Shown piece by piece: positions 8,471-18,400 of a stretch of DNA of 64,000 bases; the first letter of the stretch is position 1, and the number at the start of each line of letters is the position of its first letter. The notes under the pieces are model-generated. The model did no database searches. It had not been told where the DNA came from and was given only the letters and a program-made list of their open reading frames with translations. The stretch comes from JADLDB01 sp040755835 (GTDB taxonomy: Bacteria; Myxococcota; Myxococcia; Myxococcales; Myxococcaceae). The DNA lies in NCBI GenBank assembly GCA_040755835.1, contig JBFMAB010000049.1, forward strand, positions 1-64,000, given 5' to 3'. The translations under genes and the position numbers were made by a program.

Positions 8471-9310
8471 GTGACGACCTTCTACGAGGAAGCGTGCCGG
8501 CGCATCGCCCAACAGCCGCCGCTCGACGAGGTGGAGGAGCGAAGGCTCGCGCGGCGGTACCGGCGGGGTGACCGCGCGGCCGGTGAGGCCCTGGTCCGGG
8601 CGCACCTGCCGCTGGTGGTGCGACAGGCGCGGCGGCTGTCGGGCTACGGCGTGCCGCACGAGGAGCTGGTGGCCGAAGGCAACCTGGGCCTCATGCGCGC
8701 GCTCGAGCTGTTCGACGCGCGCGGCGTGCGCTTCAAGACGTACGCGACGTACTGGGTGCGGGCCTTCATGCTGTCGCTGGCGATGCGGCAGAACAGCCTG
8801 GTGACGCGCGGCACCGGCGCGCTGGGCGCGAAGTTCTTCTTCCGGCTGCGCAGCGCGCGGGCGAAGGCCGAGGCGCTGCTGGGCCCGGGCTCCGAGGAGA
8901 TCGACGGCGTGTTGGCGAAGCAGTTCGGCGTCACCGAGGAGCAGATCCGCCAGCACACCGCGCGGCTCGCGGCGAGCGACGTGTCGCTGGACGTGCCGGT
9001 GGGCGAGGACGGCGACACCACCCACCTCGACCTCGTGCCCACGGCCGAAGCCACGCCCGAGGAGCACGCCGCGCGGGTCGAGCGCGACGAGCTGGTGAGC
9101 CAGACCGTGGGCCGGCTTCGCAAGGCGATGGACGAGCGCGAGCGCGCGGTGCTCGAGCGGCGCCTGCTGGGCGACGACGACGTCACGCTGTCGGAATTGG
9201 GCCAGGGCTTCCGGCTGTCGCGCGAGCGGCTGCGGCAGATCGAGAAACGGGTGGTCCAGCGGCTCCGGGGTGCGCTGGCGGGCGTCGGGGTCGAGCCGTC
9301 GGTGAGCTGA
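8471..9310 (+). CDS. RNA polymerase sigma factor, RpoH/sigma-32-like
   Basis: The product has 279 residues from GTG 8471, with a GGGGAG motif about 9 bases upstream. Region 2 is clear at residues about 45-110 (LVRAHLPLVVRQARRLSGYG, EGNLGLMRALELFD, FKTYATYWVRAF), including the core- and minus-10-contacting segments. Region 4 lies near the C-terminus (LSELGQGFRLSRERLRQIEK), giving the helix-turn-helix for the minus-35 element. The organisation matches alternative sigma-70 group 3 factors of the RpoH type. It sits between a TerB-like gene and the FtsH-like protease cluster, so it may be a dedicated regulator of this cluster. In enterobacteria the protease FtsH degrades sigma-32, so the pairing of an RpoH-like factor with an FtsH-like protease is notable. 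Confidence 0.9.
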   Translation: MTTFYEEACRRIAQQPPLDEVEERRLARRYRRGDRAAGEALVRAHLPLVVRQARRLSGYGVPHEELVAEGNLGLMRALELFDARGVRFKTYATYWVRAFMLSLAMRQNSLVTRGTGALGAKFFFRLRSARAKAEALLGPGSEEIDGVLAKQFGVTEEQIRQHTARLAASDVSLDVPVGEDGDTTHLDLVPTAEATPEEHAARVERDELVSQTVGRLRKAMDERERAVLERRLLGDDDVTLSELGQGFRLSRERLRQIEKRVVQRLRGALAGVGVEPSVS

Positions 9311-9382
9311 CGGAGGCGTCAGCCGCCGCCCCGGACGAGCGGCGGGTGGCCAGCCGCGCCGAGGTGTGGTCGTCTTGTGGCC

Positions 9383-9940
9383 ATGAGCCGCGCCTACCGC
9401 ATCACCGTCAAGGAGTCCCTGAGCCGGCATGTGCAAGTCGAGGACGGCGTGTCGTCGTCCCTCGAACTGTTGCCCATCCTTCCCAAAGCGCGGATGCGTG
9501 AGCTGCTCGCCGCGGAGCTCACCCGGCGCGGCTTCGAGCGCGACGGAAACGGCGCGAAGCGCGACGCCGGCAAAGGCGTGACCGTCACCGTCGACCTCGA
9601 GTCCGGCGCGGTGTCGGTGACCGCGGAGGGCCACGCACGGCTGAACCTCTCGACCGAGCGAACTGCCGCCGTCGAAAGCCCCACCGACGCGCACGAGCAG
9701 GCGCTGCGGCAGAAGGCCCAACAGGCGCTCGAGCGCGAGGCGAAGGCCGAAGAGGAGGTGCTGCGCCGCCAGGTGACCGAGCGCCTCGCGGGCACGCTAC
9801 GCGACCTGAAGGACGAGCTGGACGGCGTGGCCAACCGCGTCACCGCCGCCGCCCTCAAGCAGCGCGCCGCCGAGCTGGGGCAGGTCGAGGAGATCCACGA
9901 GGAACCGAACGGCGGTCTCACCATCAAGGTGCGCGTCTAG
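9383..9940 (+). CDS. Coiled-coil protein upstream of the FtsH-like protease
   Basis: The product has 185 residues from ATG 9383; GTG 9377 in the same frame is possible. It opens with a beta-rich domain of about 90 residues (MSRAYRITVKESLSRHV, then KGVTVTVDLESGAVSVTAEG). A long charged helical segment follows (about residues 95-170, rich in Glu, Ala, Arg and Gln, predicted coiled coil), and a short beta-like tail (GGLTIKVRV) ends the protein. No signal peptide or membrane segment is present. The stop is 12 bases from the protease start, so they are probably one operon. The proposed role, as adaptor or accessory subunit of the AAA+ protease (an X-type subunit of FtsH ternary systems), is inferred from position only. 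Confidence 0.65.
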   Translation: MSRAYRITVKESLSRHVQVEDGVSSSLELLPILPKARMRELLAAELTRRGFERDGNGAKRDAGKGVTVTVDLESGAVSVTAEGHARLNLSTERTAAVESPTDAHEQALRQKAQQALEREAKAEEEVLRRQVTERLAGTLRDLKDELDGVANRVTAAALKQRAAELGQVEEIHEEPNGGLTIKVRV

Positions 9941-9952
9941 ATTTGGCTTCCC

Positions 9953-12067
9953 ATGGCGCTCTCCATCCCCGAGGACCAGCTCCCGGTCGAACTGTCGCCG
10001 TTCGCCGCCGTCGAGGCCGCCTACCCGCAGGAGCTCGCTCGCATCACCGACGCGCTCCGCCGCGGCCTGCCGGTGCTGGTGGAGGCCGAGAAGGAGCTCA
10101 CGCCGTACGTCTACAAGTGCGTGCGCGATCGCCTGAAGAAGGAAGGGAAGAGCTTCCTGTACCTCGACGGCCGCCCCATCAACGAGCTGCCGCCGCTGCA
10201 GCCGGGCATGGGGCTGGTCGCGACCATCGTCTTCTACCTGCGCGAGGTGGTGCGCGGCTCGGTGGACCAGCGGGTGTTGGTGCTGCCGCACCTCGACCTG
10301 CTCACCACCTCGGTGGGCGGGCTGACCAGCGAGGCGCGCGAGGTCATTCCGCTCCTGTACGAGAACCCCGAGCTCTGCCTGCTGGGCTTCCGCGATCCTT
10401 CCTTCCCGCTGCCGAAGGTCATCGACAACGTCTTCCCGCGGCGCGAGGCGCTGCTGGGCGTGCCGCGCGATCGCCTGGGTCAGCTCGTCACGCAGCGCGA
10501 GAGCCGCAAGCTGTCGAACGAGCGCGCGCTCAAGCCCTGGCAGCTCTACAAGAGCGTGTCGGGCGTGAACGCGGTGCGGCTGCGGCGGCTCTTGTCGACG
10601 CTGGTCGGCGAGGACTACCCGACGGATCCGAAGCCCGCGTACCACCAGCTGCGGCAGGCGACGCTGGTGGGCCAGCTGACGCTGCCCGACGTGGACCTGA
10701 AGCAGGACATCGGCGGCTACGCGAGGGTGAAGGACCGGCTGGCGAAGGAGATCCTCGACGTGCTCGCGCTGAAGGACGCGAGCGCCGACGAGGCGACGAT
10801 GAAGCGCATCGAGGGCCTCGTGCCTCGCGGGATGATCTTCTGGGGCCCGCCGGGCACCGGCAAGACGCTGTTCGCCAAGGCGATGGCCACGTCGCTGGGC
10901 GCGGCGGTGACGGTGGTGTCGGGGCCGGAGCTCAAGTCGAAGTGGGTCGGCGAGTCCGAGGAGAACCTGCGCCAGGTGTTCATGCGGGCGCGGCAAGCGG
11001 CGCCGGCGATCATCGTCTTCGACGAGCTCGACTCGTTCGCCACCGCGCGCGGCACCTACCAGGGCTCGGGCGTCGAGCACTCGATGGTGAATCAGCTGCT
11101 CACCGAGATGGACGGCTTTCGCAAGGACGAGCTGGTCTTCGTGGTGGGCACCACCAACCTCGTGGAGTCGCTCGACCCCGCGCTCTTGCGCCCGGGCCGC
11201 TTCGAGTTCCACCTCCACATCCCCTACCCAAACGCCGAGGATCGGCGCGCCATCCTGTCCATCTACGACCAGAAGCTGGCGCTGGAGTTGTCGCCGCGCG
11301 CGCTGGACTACGCGGTGAAGCGCACCGGTGACATCGTGGAGGGGCAGGCGACACGCTACTCGGGCGACCACCTTCAGGCGCTGTGCCGCGCGCTGGCCCG
11401 CATGCGGCTGCGCGCGCAGAAGGTGGGCCCGCTCGAGCCCGACGACGTGGAGAAGGCGCTGTCGAGCTGGGCCGAGCGGCCGAACCTCACTCCCGCCGAG
11501 GAGAAGGTGGTGGCCACGCACGAGGCGGGCCACGCGGTCACCGCGCTCTTCTGCCCCGGCACGCCGCCCATCGAGCGCATCTCCATTCGCGGCGACCTCG
11601 CGGGCTCCCTCGGCTTCGTCAGCTACGCGGACCCGGCGCACCGCTACGTGGTGACCAGGGGCCAGCTGCTCGCGCAGATCGCCATGCTGTTCGGCGGGCG
11701 CGAGGCCGAGCTGCTCTTCTTCGAGGACCTCTCCATCGGCAGCGCCGGCGACCTCGACCGCGCCACCGACATCGCGCGCGCGCTCGTCGAGCAGTTCGGC
11801 ATGGGCGGCGAGGGCGTGGGCGTACGCCGCGTCGAGGCCCGCGATCACGACCCCGTCTCCGACGGGCTCAAGGCCGCCATGGAGGCCGAGGTGCGGCGCA
11901 TCCTCGAGGAGCAGCGGCAGCGCAGCCGCGACATCCTCGAGCGGAACAAGGACCTGGTGAAGACGCTGCGCGACCTGCTCCTCGAGAAGAAGGTGCTCGA
12001 CCGGGAGACGCTCGCGAGCATCCTCCCGAAGACGCCCGGCCACGAGAAGCCGCCCACGGAGACCTGA
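9953..12067 (+). CDS. Soluble FtsH-like AAA+ ATPase with M41 metalloprotease domain
   Basis: The product has 704 residues. Residues 1 to about 240 form an N-terminal region that looks like a degenerate AAA+ domain: RVLVLPHLDLLTT resembles a Walker B strand, but no Walker A is seen. The second AAA+ domain is intact, with Walker A GPPGTGKT at 298-305, Walker B IIVFDELDS, the pore-region sequence KSKWVGESEENLRQ and the arginine-finger segment LRPGRFEF. A peptidase M41 domain follows, with zinc motif HEAGH at 523-527 (catalytic Glu524) and GDLDRATDIAR supplying Asp600 as third ligand. Unlike housekeeping FtsH there is no transmembrane segment, so it is cytoplasmic. The gene is flanked by small unknown proteins and an FHA gene, as in proposed FtsH ternary systems. 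It should unfold and degrade selected proteins using ATP. Confidence 0.93.
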   Translation: MALSIPEDQLPVELSPFAAVEAAYPQELARITDALRRGLPVLVEAEKELTPYVYKCVRDRLKKEGKSFLYLDGRPINELPPLQPGMGLVATIVFYLREVVRGSVDQRVLVLPHLDLLTTSVGGLTSEAREVIPLLYENPELCLLGFRDPSFPLPKVIDNVFPRREALLGVPRDRLGQLVTQRESRKLSNERALKPWQLYKSVSGVNAVRLRRLLSTLVGEDYPTDPKPAYHQLRQATLVGQLTLPDVDLKQDIGGYARVKDRLAKEILDVLALKDASADEATMKRIEGLVPRGMIFWGPPGTGKTLFAKAMATSLGAAVTVVSGPELKSKWVGESEENLRQVFMRARQAAPAIIVFDELDSFATARGTYQGSGVEHSMVNQLLTEMDGFRKDELVFVVGTTNLVESLDPALLRPGRFEFHLHIPYPNAEDRRAILSIYDQKLALELSPRALDYAVKRTGDIVEGQATRYSGDHLQALCRALARMRLRAQKVGPLEPDDVEKALSSWAERPNLTPAEEKVVATHEAGHAVTALFCPGTPPIERISIRGDLAGSLGFVSYADPAHRYVVTRGQLLAQIAMLFGGREAELLFFEDLSIGSAGDLDRATDIARALVEQFGMGGEGVGVRRVEARDHDPVSDGLKAAMEAEVRRILEEQRQRSRDILERNKDLVKTLRDLLLEKKVLDRETLASILPKTPGHEKPPTET

Positions 12068-12068
12068 G

Positions 12069-12335
12069 ATGGCGACGCTGACGCTGCGGCTGGAGATCGA
12101 TCCGGTCACGAAGAAGAAGAACGTGCTGGTGAAGCTGGACAGCGACTCCGACGCGCTGCCGATGGAGCACGAGGAGCAGCACAAGAAGCTGGTGGAGGCG
12201 CTCCTGGCCGGCGGGCACGTGACGCCCGAGGAGCTCGGCACCATCACCATCGAGCGCGAGGGGCAGGGCCCGGCGCAGGGCGACGCGCAGGGCGAGCCGC
12301 CCGCGCGGCGCGAGGCGACGGCGAACAAGGGCTGA
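12069..12335 (+). CDS. Small protein following the FtsH-like protease
   Basis: The product has 88 residues, starting 1 base after the protease stop. The first 60 residues alternate charged and hydrophobic residues (MATLTLRLEIDPVTKKKNV, then DSDALPMEHEEQHKKLVEAL) and look like a small alpha/beta domain. The tail is Gly/Ala/Gln/Glu-rich and probably disordered. There is no signal peptide. It is likely co-transcribed and perhaps stoichiometric with the protease as adaptor or effector-binding subunit. I do not recognise the family. Confidence 0.6.
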   Translation: MATLTLRLEIDPVTKKKNVLVKLDSDSDALPMEHEEQHKKLVEALLAGGHVTPEELGTITIEREGQGPAQGDAQGEPPARREATANKG

Positions 12336-12412
12336 CCGCGCGGCGGTGGGACCGGTGACGTGTGTCCGGTGTAGGCTGCGCGCCGGACACTTCGCGGGGG
12401 CAGGACGTGGGC

Positions 12413-12943
12413 GTGACGTTGAAGACGGTGGACGAGCTGCGCCGCATGACGGCCTTTCCTCCCGACGCGATGCTGCAGCAGGTGGGGCCTTTGGCGCTCA
12501 TCCAGCGCGGAGGCGGCGCGGCGACCCCGGCCGCGCCCACGCCGCTGCCGTTCCACGAGGTGATGACGCGGACCGTGGAGATCGAGGCGCCGCCGGTGGC
12601 GCGGCAGGCGCTGGGGCTCATGCTGAAGCTGCACGACGGCGTGGTGGTGCCGCTGGGCGCCGAGGCGCCCGACGGGCAGGTGGTGTTCGGCCGCGCCGAC
12701 GATGTCGACGTGCGCCTGGTCGACCCTTCCGTGTCCGGCCGCCACGCGGTGGTGCGCTTCGACGCGTGGAAGCGCGCCGCGTGGGTGAAGGACCTGGGCT
12801 CGACCAACGGCACGTTGGTGAACGGCGCGCCCGTCACCGCCGAGACGGCGCTCGCCGAGGGCAACGTCGTCACGCTGGGCGACGCGTCGGCCTTCCTCTT
12901 CTTGCGCACCGAGACGCTGTACGCGCTGCTCAAGCAGCGCTGA
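12413..12943 (+). CDS. FHA-domain protein
   Basis: The product has 176 residues from GTG 12413, chosen because AGGA lies 7 bases upstream; GTG 12362 and 12407 are in frame. The N-terminal 60 residues are unassigned. The FHA domain covers about residues 73-165 and shows the hallmark phosphothreonine-binding residues: FGR (92-94), DPSVSGRH (104-111) and GSTNGT (129-134), where Arg94, Ser108, His111 and Asn132 are the conserved positions. FHA domains bind phosphothreonine peptides, linking this cluster to Ser/Thr kinase signalling, which is abundant in myxobacteria. It ends the plus-strand run; its stop is 2 bases from the convergent hydrolase gene. Confidence 0.88.
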   Translation: MTLKTVDELRRMTAFPPDAMLQQVGPLALIQRGGGAATPAAPTPLPFHEVMTRTVEIEAPPVARQALGLMLKLHDGVVVPLGAEAPDGQVVFGRADDVDVRLVDPSVSGRHAVVRFDAWKRAAWVKDLGSTNGTLVNGAPVTAETALAEGNVVTLGDASAFLFLRTETLYALLKQR

Positions 12944-12945
12944 CG

Positions 12946-13845
12946 TCACCCCTCGCCGAGGGCGACGAAGCGGATCGCCCGGGCGATCTCCGCCGGCACC
13001 TCTTCCGGCAGAAAGTGCCCGGCCTGCGTCTCGAAGGTGCGCGCGTGCGGCAGCGCCCGGCACACGCGCTTGAAGAGCCGGCCCAGCACCGGGTCGCGGT
13101 GCCCCCAGACGATGGCGGCGGGCCCCTTGAAGCCGTGGCTCCAGTCGTCGCACTGCCTCAGACGCGGAATCGACGGGTGGCTGAGCGAGTCGGGTACCAT
13201 GCGCGCGAGCGCCAGCGGCGCCACGTTGGTGCGGCGGTCCCTCAGCACCCAGCGGTACGCGCGGCCCACCTTCCCCTTCACGCTCGCCCGGTCGCCCTGC
13301 GCGAAGGCCATGCCGCGCGCGGGGAAGTTGAGCAGCCGGAAGGCCGCGTCGCTCACCACCGGTAGCCGCGCGAAGCGGTGGAACGGAGTGGGGCGGAAGC
13401 CTTCCTTCGGTGGGCCCAGCACGGTGTTCAAGATGACGGCGCCGGCGACGCGCTCCGGGCGATCGGCACACACGCACCCGCCGATGGGCCCGCCCCAGTC
13501 CTGCCCGACGAAGACGAAGCGCGCGAGGCCCAGCGCGTCCACCAGCGCGCCCACCTGCCGCGCGTGGAAGTCCAGGGTGTGGGTGTCCGCCTCGCGCGGG
13601 TGCTCGGACAGGCCGAGGCCGACGAGGTCGGGCATGACGAGCCGGAGCGGGGCGCCGGACAGCGTCAGCGCCACCTTGCGCCAGAGGAAGCTCCACGTCG
13701 GGTTGCCGTGCAGCAGCAGCACCGCGGGCGCGCCCGTGGGGCCCTGCTCCATGACGTGCATGCGGTAGCCGCGCACCTCGAGCCCGTACCGGCGGAACGG
13801 CAGCATCTCGTCGAGCCAGGCGGGGACGACGGGCGCGGGCAGCAT
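12946..13845 (-). CDS. Alpha/beta hydrolase, haloalkane dehalogenase-like
   Basis: The product has 299 residues. HGNPTWSFLWR at 46-56 is the oxyanion-hole motif of the haloalkane dehalogenase/epoxide hydrolase branch. The nucleophile elbow is GQDWGG with Asp116. His277 in QAGHFLPEE is the catalytic base, and Asp251 in WGHRDPVLG is a candidate acid. The fold is complete in length for the family and has no signal peptide, so it is cytoplasmic. An Asp nucleophile followed by Trp is typical of haloalkane dehalogenases, but epoxide hydrolases share it, so the substrate stays open. It belongs to a minus-strand group of three genes inserted between the two parts of the FtsH/MoxR region. Confidence 0.88.
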   Translation of the reverse strand: MLPAPVVPAWLDEMLPFRRYGLEVRGYRMHVMEQGPTGAPAVLLLHGNPTWSFLWRKVALTLSGAPLRLVMPDLVGLGLSEHPREADTHTLDFHARQVGALVDALGLARFVFVGQDWGGPIGGCVCADRPERVAGAVILNTVLGPPKEGFRPTPFHRFARLPVVSDAAFRLLNFPARGMAFAQGDRASVKGKVGRAYRWVLRDRRTNVAPLALARMVPDSLSHPSIPRLRQCDDWSHGFKGPAAIVWGHRDPVLGRLFKRVCRALPHARTFETQAGHFLPEEVPAEIARAIRFVALGEG

Positions 13846-13894
13846 GACGTGTCGTGTAGCACGGCGCCCGGCGTCGCTTGGGGCGAAGAAGGTG

Positions 13895-14413
13895 TCAGGG
13901 CAGCTTCACGACGAGGTGGGTCCAGACGCAGGCCTCGGCCTCCAGCGCGCGCGGGCCCTCGGGCAGGGTGCCCTGGGCTTCCAGGCGGTAGCGGAACGTG
14001 TCTCCGGACAACAGCGGCGTCACGTCGAGCGCCCCCTCGAAGCCGAAGCTGCCGTCGGCTCTCGTCGTCAGCGCGACGCCGAGGGGCTCGGTCAGCCTCC
14101 TCTCGAGCGACTCCACCACGAGCTCGACGCGCGAGAGGAAGTCGGGGCCTCCAGAGCCGTCGGCGTCGCGGACTGTCACCCGTAGGAGCGTCACGTCCAG
14201 CGACCATGCGTCGTCGTCCAGCGACACCGGGACAGCGAAGTCCACCCACCGCTCGAGGTCGAGCTGGCGGTCCGCCGCAGCCAGCGGCGCCGTCGAGCCG
14301 GCGAGCTCGAAGGCGGGGGTGCGCTGGCAGACTTCCCGCGCCTCGGCCTCGAGGAAGCAGCCCGTCAGCGCGGTGAGCGACAGGGCCGCGACGGCGACCT
14401 TCAGAGGAAACAT
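13895..14413 (-). CDS. Hypothetical lipoprotein
   Basis: The product has 172 residues. The N-terminus MFPLKVAVAALSLTALTGC is a clear lipoprotein signal with lipobox LTGC (Cys19). The mature part is beta-rich and acidic, without known motifs. The start overlaps the stop of the upstream minus-strand gene by 13 bases, so the two are translationally linked. It is probably an envelope lipoprotein partner of the barrel-like protein encoded just upstream. Confidence 0.75.
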   Translation of the reverse strand: MFPLKVAVAALSLTALTGCFLEAEAREVCQRTPAFELAGSTAPLAAADRQLDLERWVDFAVPVSLDDDAWSLDVTLLRVTVRDADGSGGPDFLSRVELVVESLERRLTEPLGVALTTRADGSFGFEGALDVTPLLSGDTFRYRLEAQGTLPEGPRALEAEACVWTHLVVKLP

Positions 14414-15270
14414 ACGAGGAACCCCAGCTTTCCCGAAGGGAAGAGGCCGTGGAGCGACAGCCCCCGCACCGCGGCGCTCTGTCCTGCGTATTCGCCGAGC
14501 TGCACGTCGACGTAGCTGACGCCCGCGCGCAGAAAGAAGGAGAAGTACTTCGAGCCGAACTCCAGCCCCACCAACCCGCCGCCGTGCAACACCGTCACGC
14601 GCGACAGCGCTGCCTTCAGCGCCGGGTCCTCGAGCCGGTCCACCAGCCAGCGCGAGTCGGTGTCGAAGGCGTAGCCGCCCTCGAGGGAAAGCGTCGGCCG
14701 CACCGACTTGAAGAAGGACGGGAAGAGCAACGCGACCAGCGCCGCGCGCAGCCCCCGCGACGCGCCATTCCAACTGCCACCGACCTGCAGCCGGAGCCAC
14801 TCCGCGGGCATCACCATGAGGGAGGCGCCCACACCGTCGGGGAAGCCGACGTCGAGCTGCGCCCCCAGCCACGGCTGCTCGCGCCGCGCTTCGATGCGCC
14901 GCTCCACCGTCGGCGCGTCGGCGCCACCGACGTCCTCACCACCGGGCCGCGCGCCGGTCCAGGCCGCCGGCGCCGCGTCGATGCCGTCGCCCTGGCCGTC
15001 CCCGGCGACGGCGGCGGAGTCGGGCTCGGGCGCCGAGGCGCGGACCTCCGGGGCGACGGGCGCGACGCTGCGCCGAGGCGCCTCCGCCTCGCGCACGCTG
15101 ACGGGCGGGCGGGGAAACTCCGGTGGCACTCCCGGGAGGGAAGACACCGGGCCGAGTCTCACCGTCTCCGCCGACGTGGGCGCGCGCCACACCTGTCCGT
15201 CGGCCGTCACCAGCGGCGGAGATGGCCAGAGGGCCGCGCTTCCGAGCGAGAGGAGGGCAAGCGCCAGCAC
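14401..15270 (-). CDS. Putative outer-membrane or secreted protein with signal peptide
   Basis: The product has 289 residues from GTG 15270, chosen because a GAGG motif lies about 5 bases upstream and a signal peptide follows directly (LALALLSLGSAALWPSPP). Residues about 25-130 are Pro/Ala/Glu-rich and low complexity. The C-terminal 150 residues alternate in beta-strand fashion (WLRLQVGGSWNGASRGL, TLSLEGGYAFDT, YFSFFLRAGVSYVDVQL) and end in an aromatic residue near the C-terminus (LGFLVCFL). This fits a small outer-membrane beta-barrel with an N-terminal periplasmic linker. It overlaps the downstream lipoprotein gene. Confidence 0.7.
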   Translation of the reverse strand: MLALALLSLGSAALWPSPPLVTADGQVWRAPTSAETVRLGPVSSLPGVPPEFPRPPVSVREAEAPRRSVAPVAPEVRASAPEPDSAAVAGDGQGDGIDAAPAAWTGARPGGEDVGGADAPTVERRIEARREQPWLGAQLDVGFPDGVGASLMVMPAEWLRLQVGGSWNGASRGLRAALVALLFPSFFKSVRPTLSLEGGYAFDTDSRWLVDRLEDPALKAALSRVTVLHGGGLVGLEFGSKYFSFFLRAGVSYVDVQLGEYAGQSAAVRGLSLHGLFPSGKLGFLVCFL

Positions 15271-15488
15271 GTCGCCTCGCCTGTGCAACGTTCCGGCCGC
15301 GGCAAGTGGCGGAGCTTCTTCGTCCGCCACGGAGTCAGGCGCGTCACCTGGTGCGGCTCGCACCCACCGGCGGTCGTCGGCGCCGGGCCGTCTCCGACGG
15401 CGAGCCCCGAAGCCCTGCTCCGTCCGGGGAGGGGCGGTGGATCCTCCACGCTCGACGCGGCGCGGGGGGCTATGGTGGCCCCCGCCGC

Positions 15489-18400
15489 ATGCAGGCCCTC
15501 GTCTTCCCCAGCCAGGAGGCCTTCCAGGTCGCGCTCCGCACGGGGCTGGTGCCCGCCGCGGTGCAGAAGGCGCCGGCGCGCGTCGGCGTCACCGGCGAAG
15601 GCGAGTGGGAAATCGAGCCGTCCGTCGCCGTGCCCGCGCCCGCGGCCCGCATGTTGGAGACGGCCGGTGTGCGGCTGCGCGCCGCGTCCGCGCGCCTCAA
15701 GGACGTGTCCTGCTGGGCCGAGGCGCTGCCGCCGCGCCGCGTGGGCGAGCCCGAGGGCGCGGTGGGCACGGTGCTGTTGTCCATCGGCGACGAGAAGGCG
15801 CTGCTCGAGGTGTGCGGCGAGCTCTTGCGGCTCGGCTGCGATCGCCAGGAGCTCCGCATGGTGCGGGCCGGCCCGGTGAGCGCGCTGCTCCGGGTGGTGG
15901 AGCCGCCCTGGTACGTGCTGTCGCGGGCGCTCGACCACCTCGACGGCCTGCGCGCCTTCGCCCCGGCGCAACCCGGGCAGGACGCGGTGTGGACCGAACT
16001 GGGCTTCGCGCACCCGCTGGTCGGGGCGCTCGAGGCGCCCGCCGGGGGCCTCGTGCTGGTGACGGGCGAGGGCGACTGGTGGCGGCTCCCCGACGGCGCG
16101 TGGGTGGACGTCGACCAGCTGGTGGTGCCGTCGGGCCTGCCGGTCGCCGAGCGCCCGCCGCCGGACACCGACGCGCCGCGCGTGAAGGTGACGCTGCGGC
16201 TCGCGCGCGCGGCCCGCGCCGAGCCGCCCACGCTCTTCATCCTCGAGGACGGCCGCGCCACCGTGGAGGCGCTGGTCCGCTCGACGCCCGAAGCGCAGCT
16301 GGACAACGTGCTCTTCGTGGTGGCGGGCGAGAAGGTCGTCTTGCGCGCCCGGCCGGGCCGCGAGGCGAATGCCGGCGCGCTGCCGGGCGACGCCTACGCG
16401 CGCGTCGCGGAGATGCCGAACCTCTTCGCGCCCGCGGGCCTCACCGTCGAGCCGCCGCTCCGCCGCGACCGGCTGCGCACCTGGCTGGCGCCCGATCCCG
16501 ACGTCGTCACCTGGCTCTCTCCCACCGACGAGGGCTTCCGCCGCGAGTCGGTGCCGGACGCCGCGTTTCGCCCGCTGTCCGACTGGGTGGAGTACGTCAT
16601 GGACGGCGACGCGAAGACGCTCGAGGCGTGGGTGAAGAGCGCCACCTTCGACTTCGAGCCCTTCGTCGCGCTGGAGGACGCGCCGCCCGAGCCGTCGGCC
16701 GAGCGCAGCCCGGAGGACGCCGAGCCCGAGGAGGCGAAGAAGACCCGCACGCGCCGTCGCACCACCGAGCGTGCCGCGCCGGCGCCGCCGCGGGAGTCGG
16801 CGGACTCGGGCGTGCGCCAGGCGCCGGCGCCCACGCTGAACATCGACGTGCCGCGCTCGCCGTCCGAGGCCGAGGCGCTGCTCGCGCAGGAGGAGAGCGC
16901 CTTCCTCGAGCTGGACGCGCCCGCTGACTCACCGCCGCGGCGCGCGGCCTGGGTGCGCCTCGCGGAGATGTACGGCCGCCTGCAGCGGCAGCGCGACAGC
17001 GGCATGGCCTGGGCCCACGCGCTGTGGGAGTCCTCGGGCGACGAGGAGGCCCGCTTCGCCCGCCGCTGGGCCGACACGTCCGGCGTGCGCTTCGACGGCC
17101 TGCTGGCGCAGACCACGCCCAACGTCGAACAGACGCGCGGCGCGGTGGCGCACCTGCTGGCCAGCGCGCTCGAGGACAACGCCACCGTGGCCTCGCGCGC
17201 CGCCGAGTGGGCCAACTTCCTCGACCGCTTCGGCGACGACCTCGACGTGCGCAGCTTCTGGCTGGGGCGCGTGGCGCTGTCGCGGCTGGCCGGCGGCGAC
17301 AGGCTGGGCCTCGCCCGCGCGCGCGACCGGGTGCTGGCGCGGCTGCAGGGCGGACTGTCGCTCGACCGCGACGTGCCGCGGCTGCTGCGCGTGATGGGGC
17401 AGGGCACCGCCGCCGGCGCGGGCAGCGAGCGCGCGCGGCGGGTGGCCGCGCAGCTCGAGGCGCTGCTCAAGGCCTTCGACGAGACGCCGCGCAAGCGCAG
17501 CGCGGTGGAGGCGCCGCCGGCGCTGACGCGCGCCTACGTGCACCTGGTGTTCGCCTGGGGCTTCGCGCGACTGGCGCAGGCCGAGCGGGCGCGGGCCCTG
17601 CGCGACGGCGCGCTCGCCGTGCTGGATCGGAACGATCCGGTGCACCACTACGCCACCCGGGCCTTCGTCGCGCGCATCGAGCAGGCGCTCGAAGGCGTGG
17701 CGCCCGACACGCCGTTGCCGCCCGAGGTGAACGGGCTCTTGACGGGCCTCGACGCCACCAACCGCTACAAGGTGGACCGGCTGCGCCACTTCAGCCAGGT
17801 GCTGGAGCCACAGGAGCGCGTGGACGCCTTCGGCGGCTTCTACCGGACGCTGTCGCCCAACGCGCGCGGCGAGGAGTTGGCGGCGCTGCGCGGGCTGCGC
17901 GACCCGTCGGAGCTGCTGAAGGCCATCGAGGCGCGCATGGCGGTGGCGGCCGACCCGAGCCTCAACATCGACGAGCGGGTGCGCCTCATCGACGGGCTCC
18001 TGGACTTCCTCCCGCAGCTGCCGGAGTCGCAGGCGCTGCCGCTGCTGCAGCGCTTCCTCGCGATGGCCGAAGGCATGGCCGCGAAGCACCGCGCGGTGGT
18101 GCTGGAGGACGGCCTGAAGATCGCCGGCCACTTCGGCCGGACCGCGCTGGTGAAGCAGCTCGTGCTGCAGATCGGCAACGCCATCATGGAGCTGGGCGCC
18201 GAGGGCGTGACGGAGATCGGCCAGATGCTGGTGGCCGGCGTGCGCAGCCTGCGGCGCGTGGGCCTTCGCGATGAAGCGGGCGAACTGCTCTCGCGCGCCT
18301 CGACGGTGCTGAAGGGCGAAGACACGAAGACGCTGGAGGCGCGGCTCGGCCTCGCGTCGGGCTTCGCGTACCTCGGCGCCTCCCGGCAGGCGCAGCCGAT

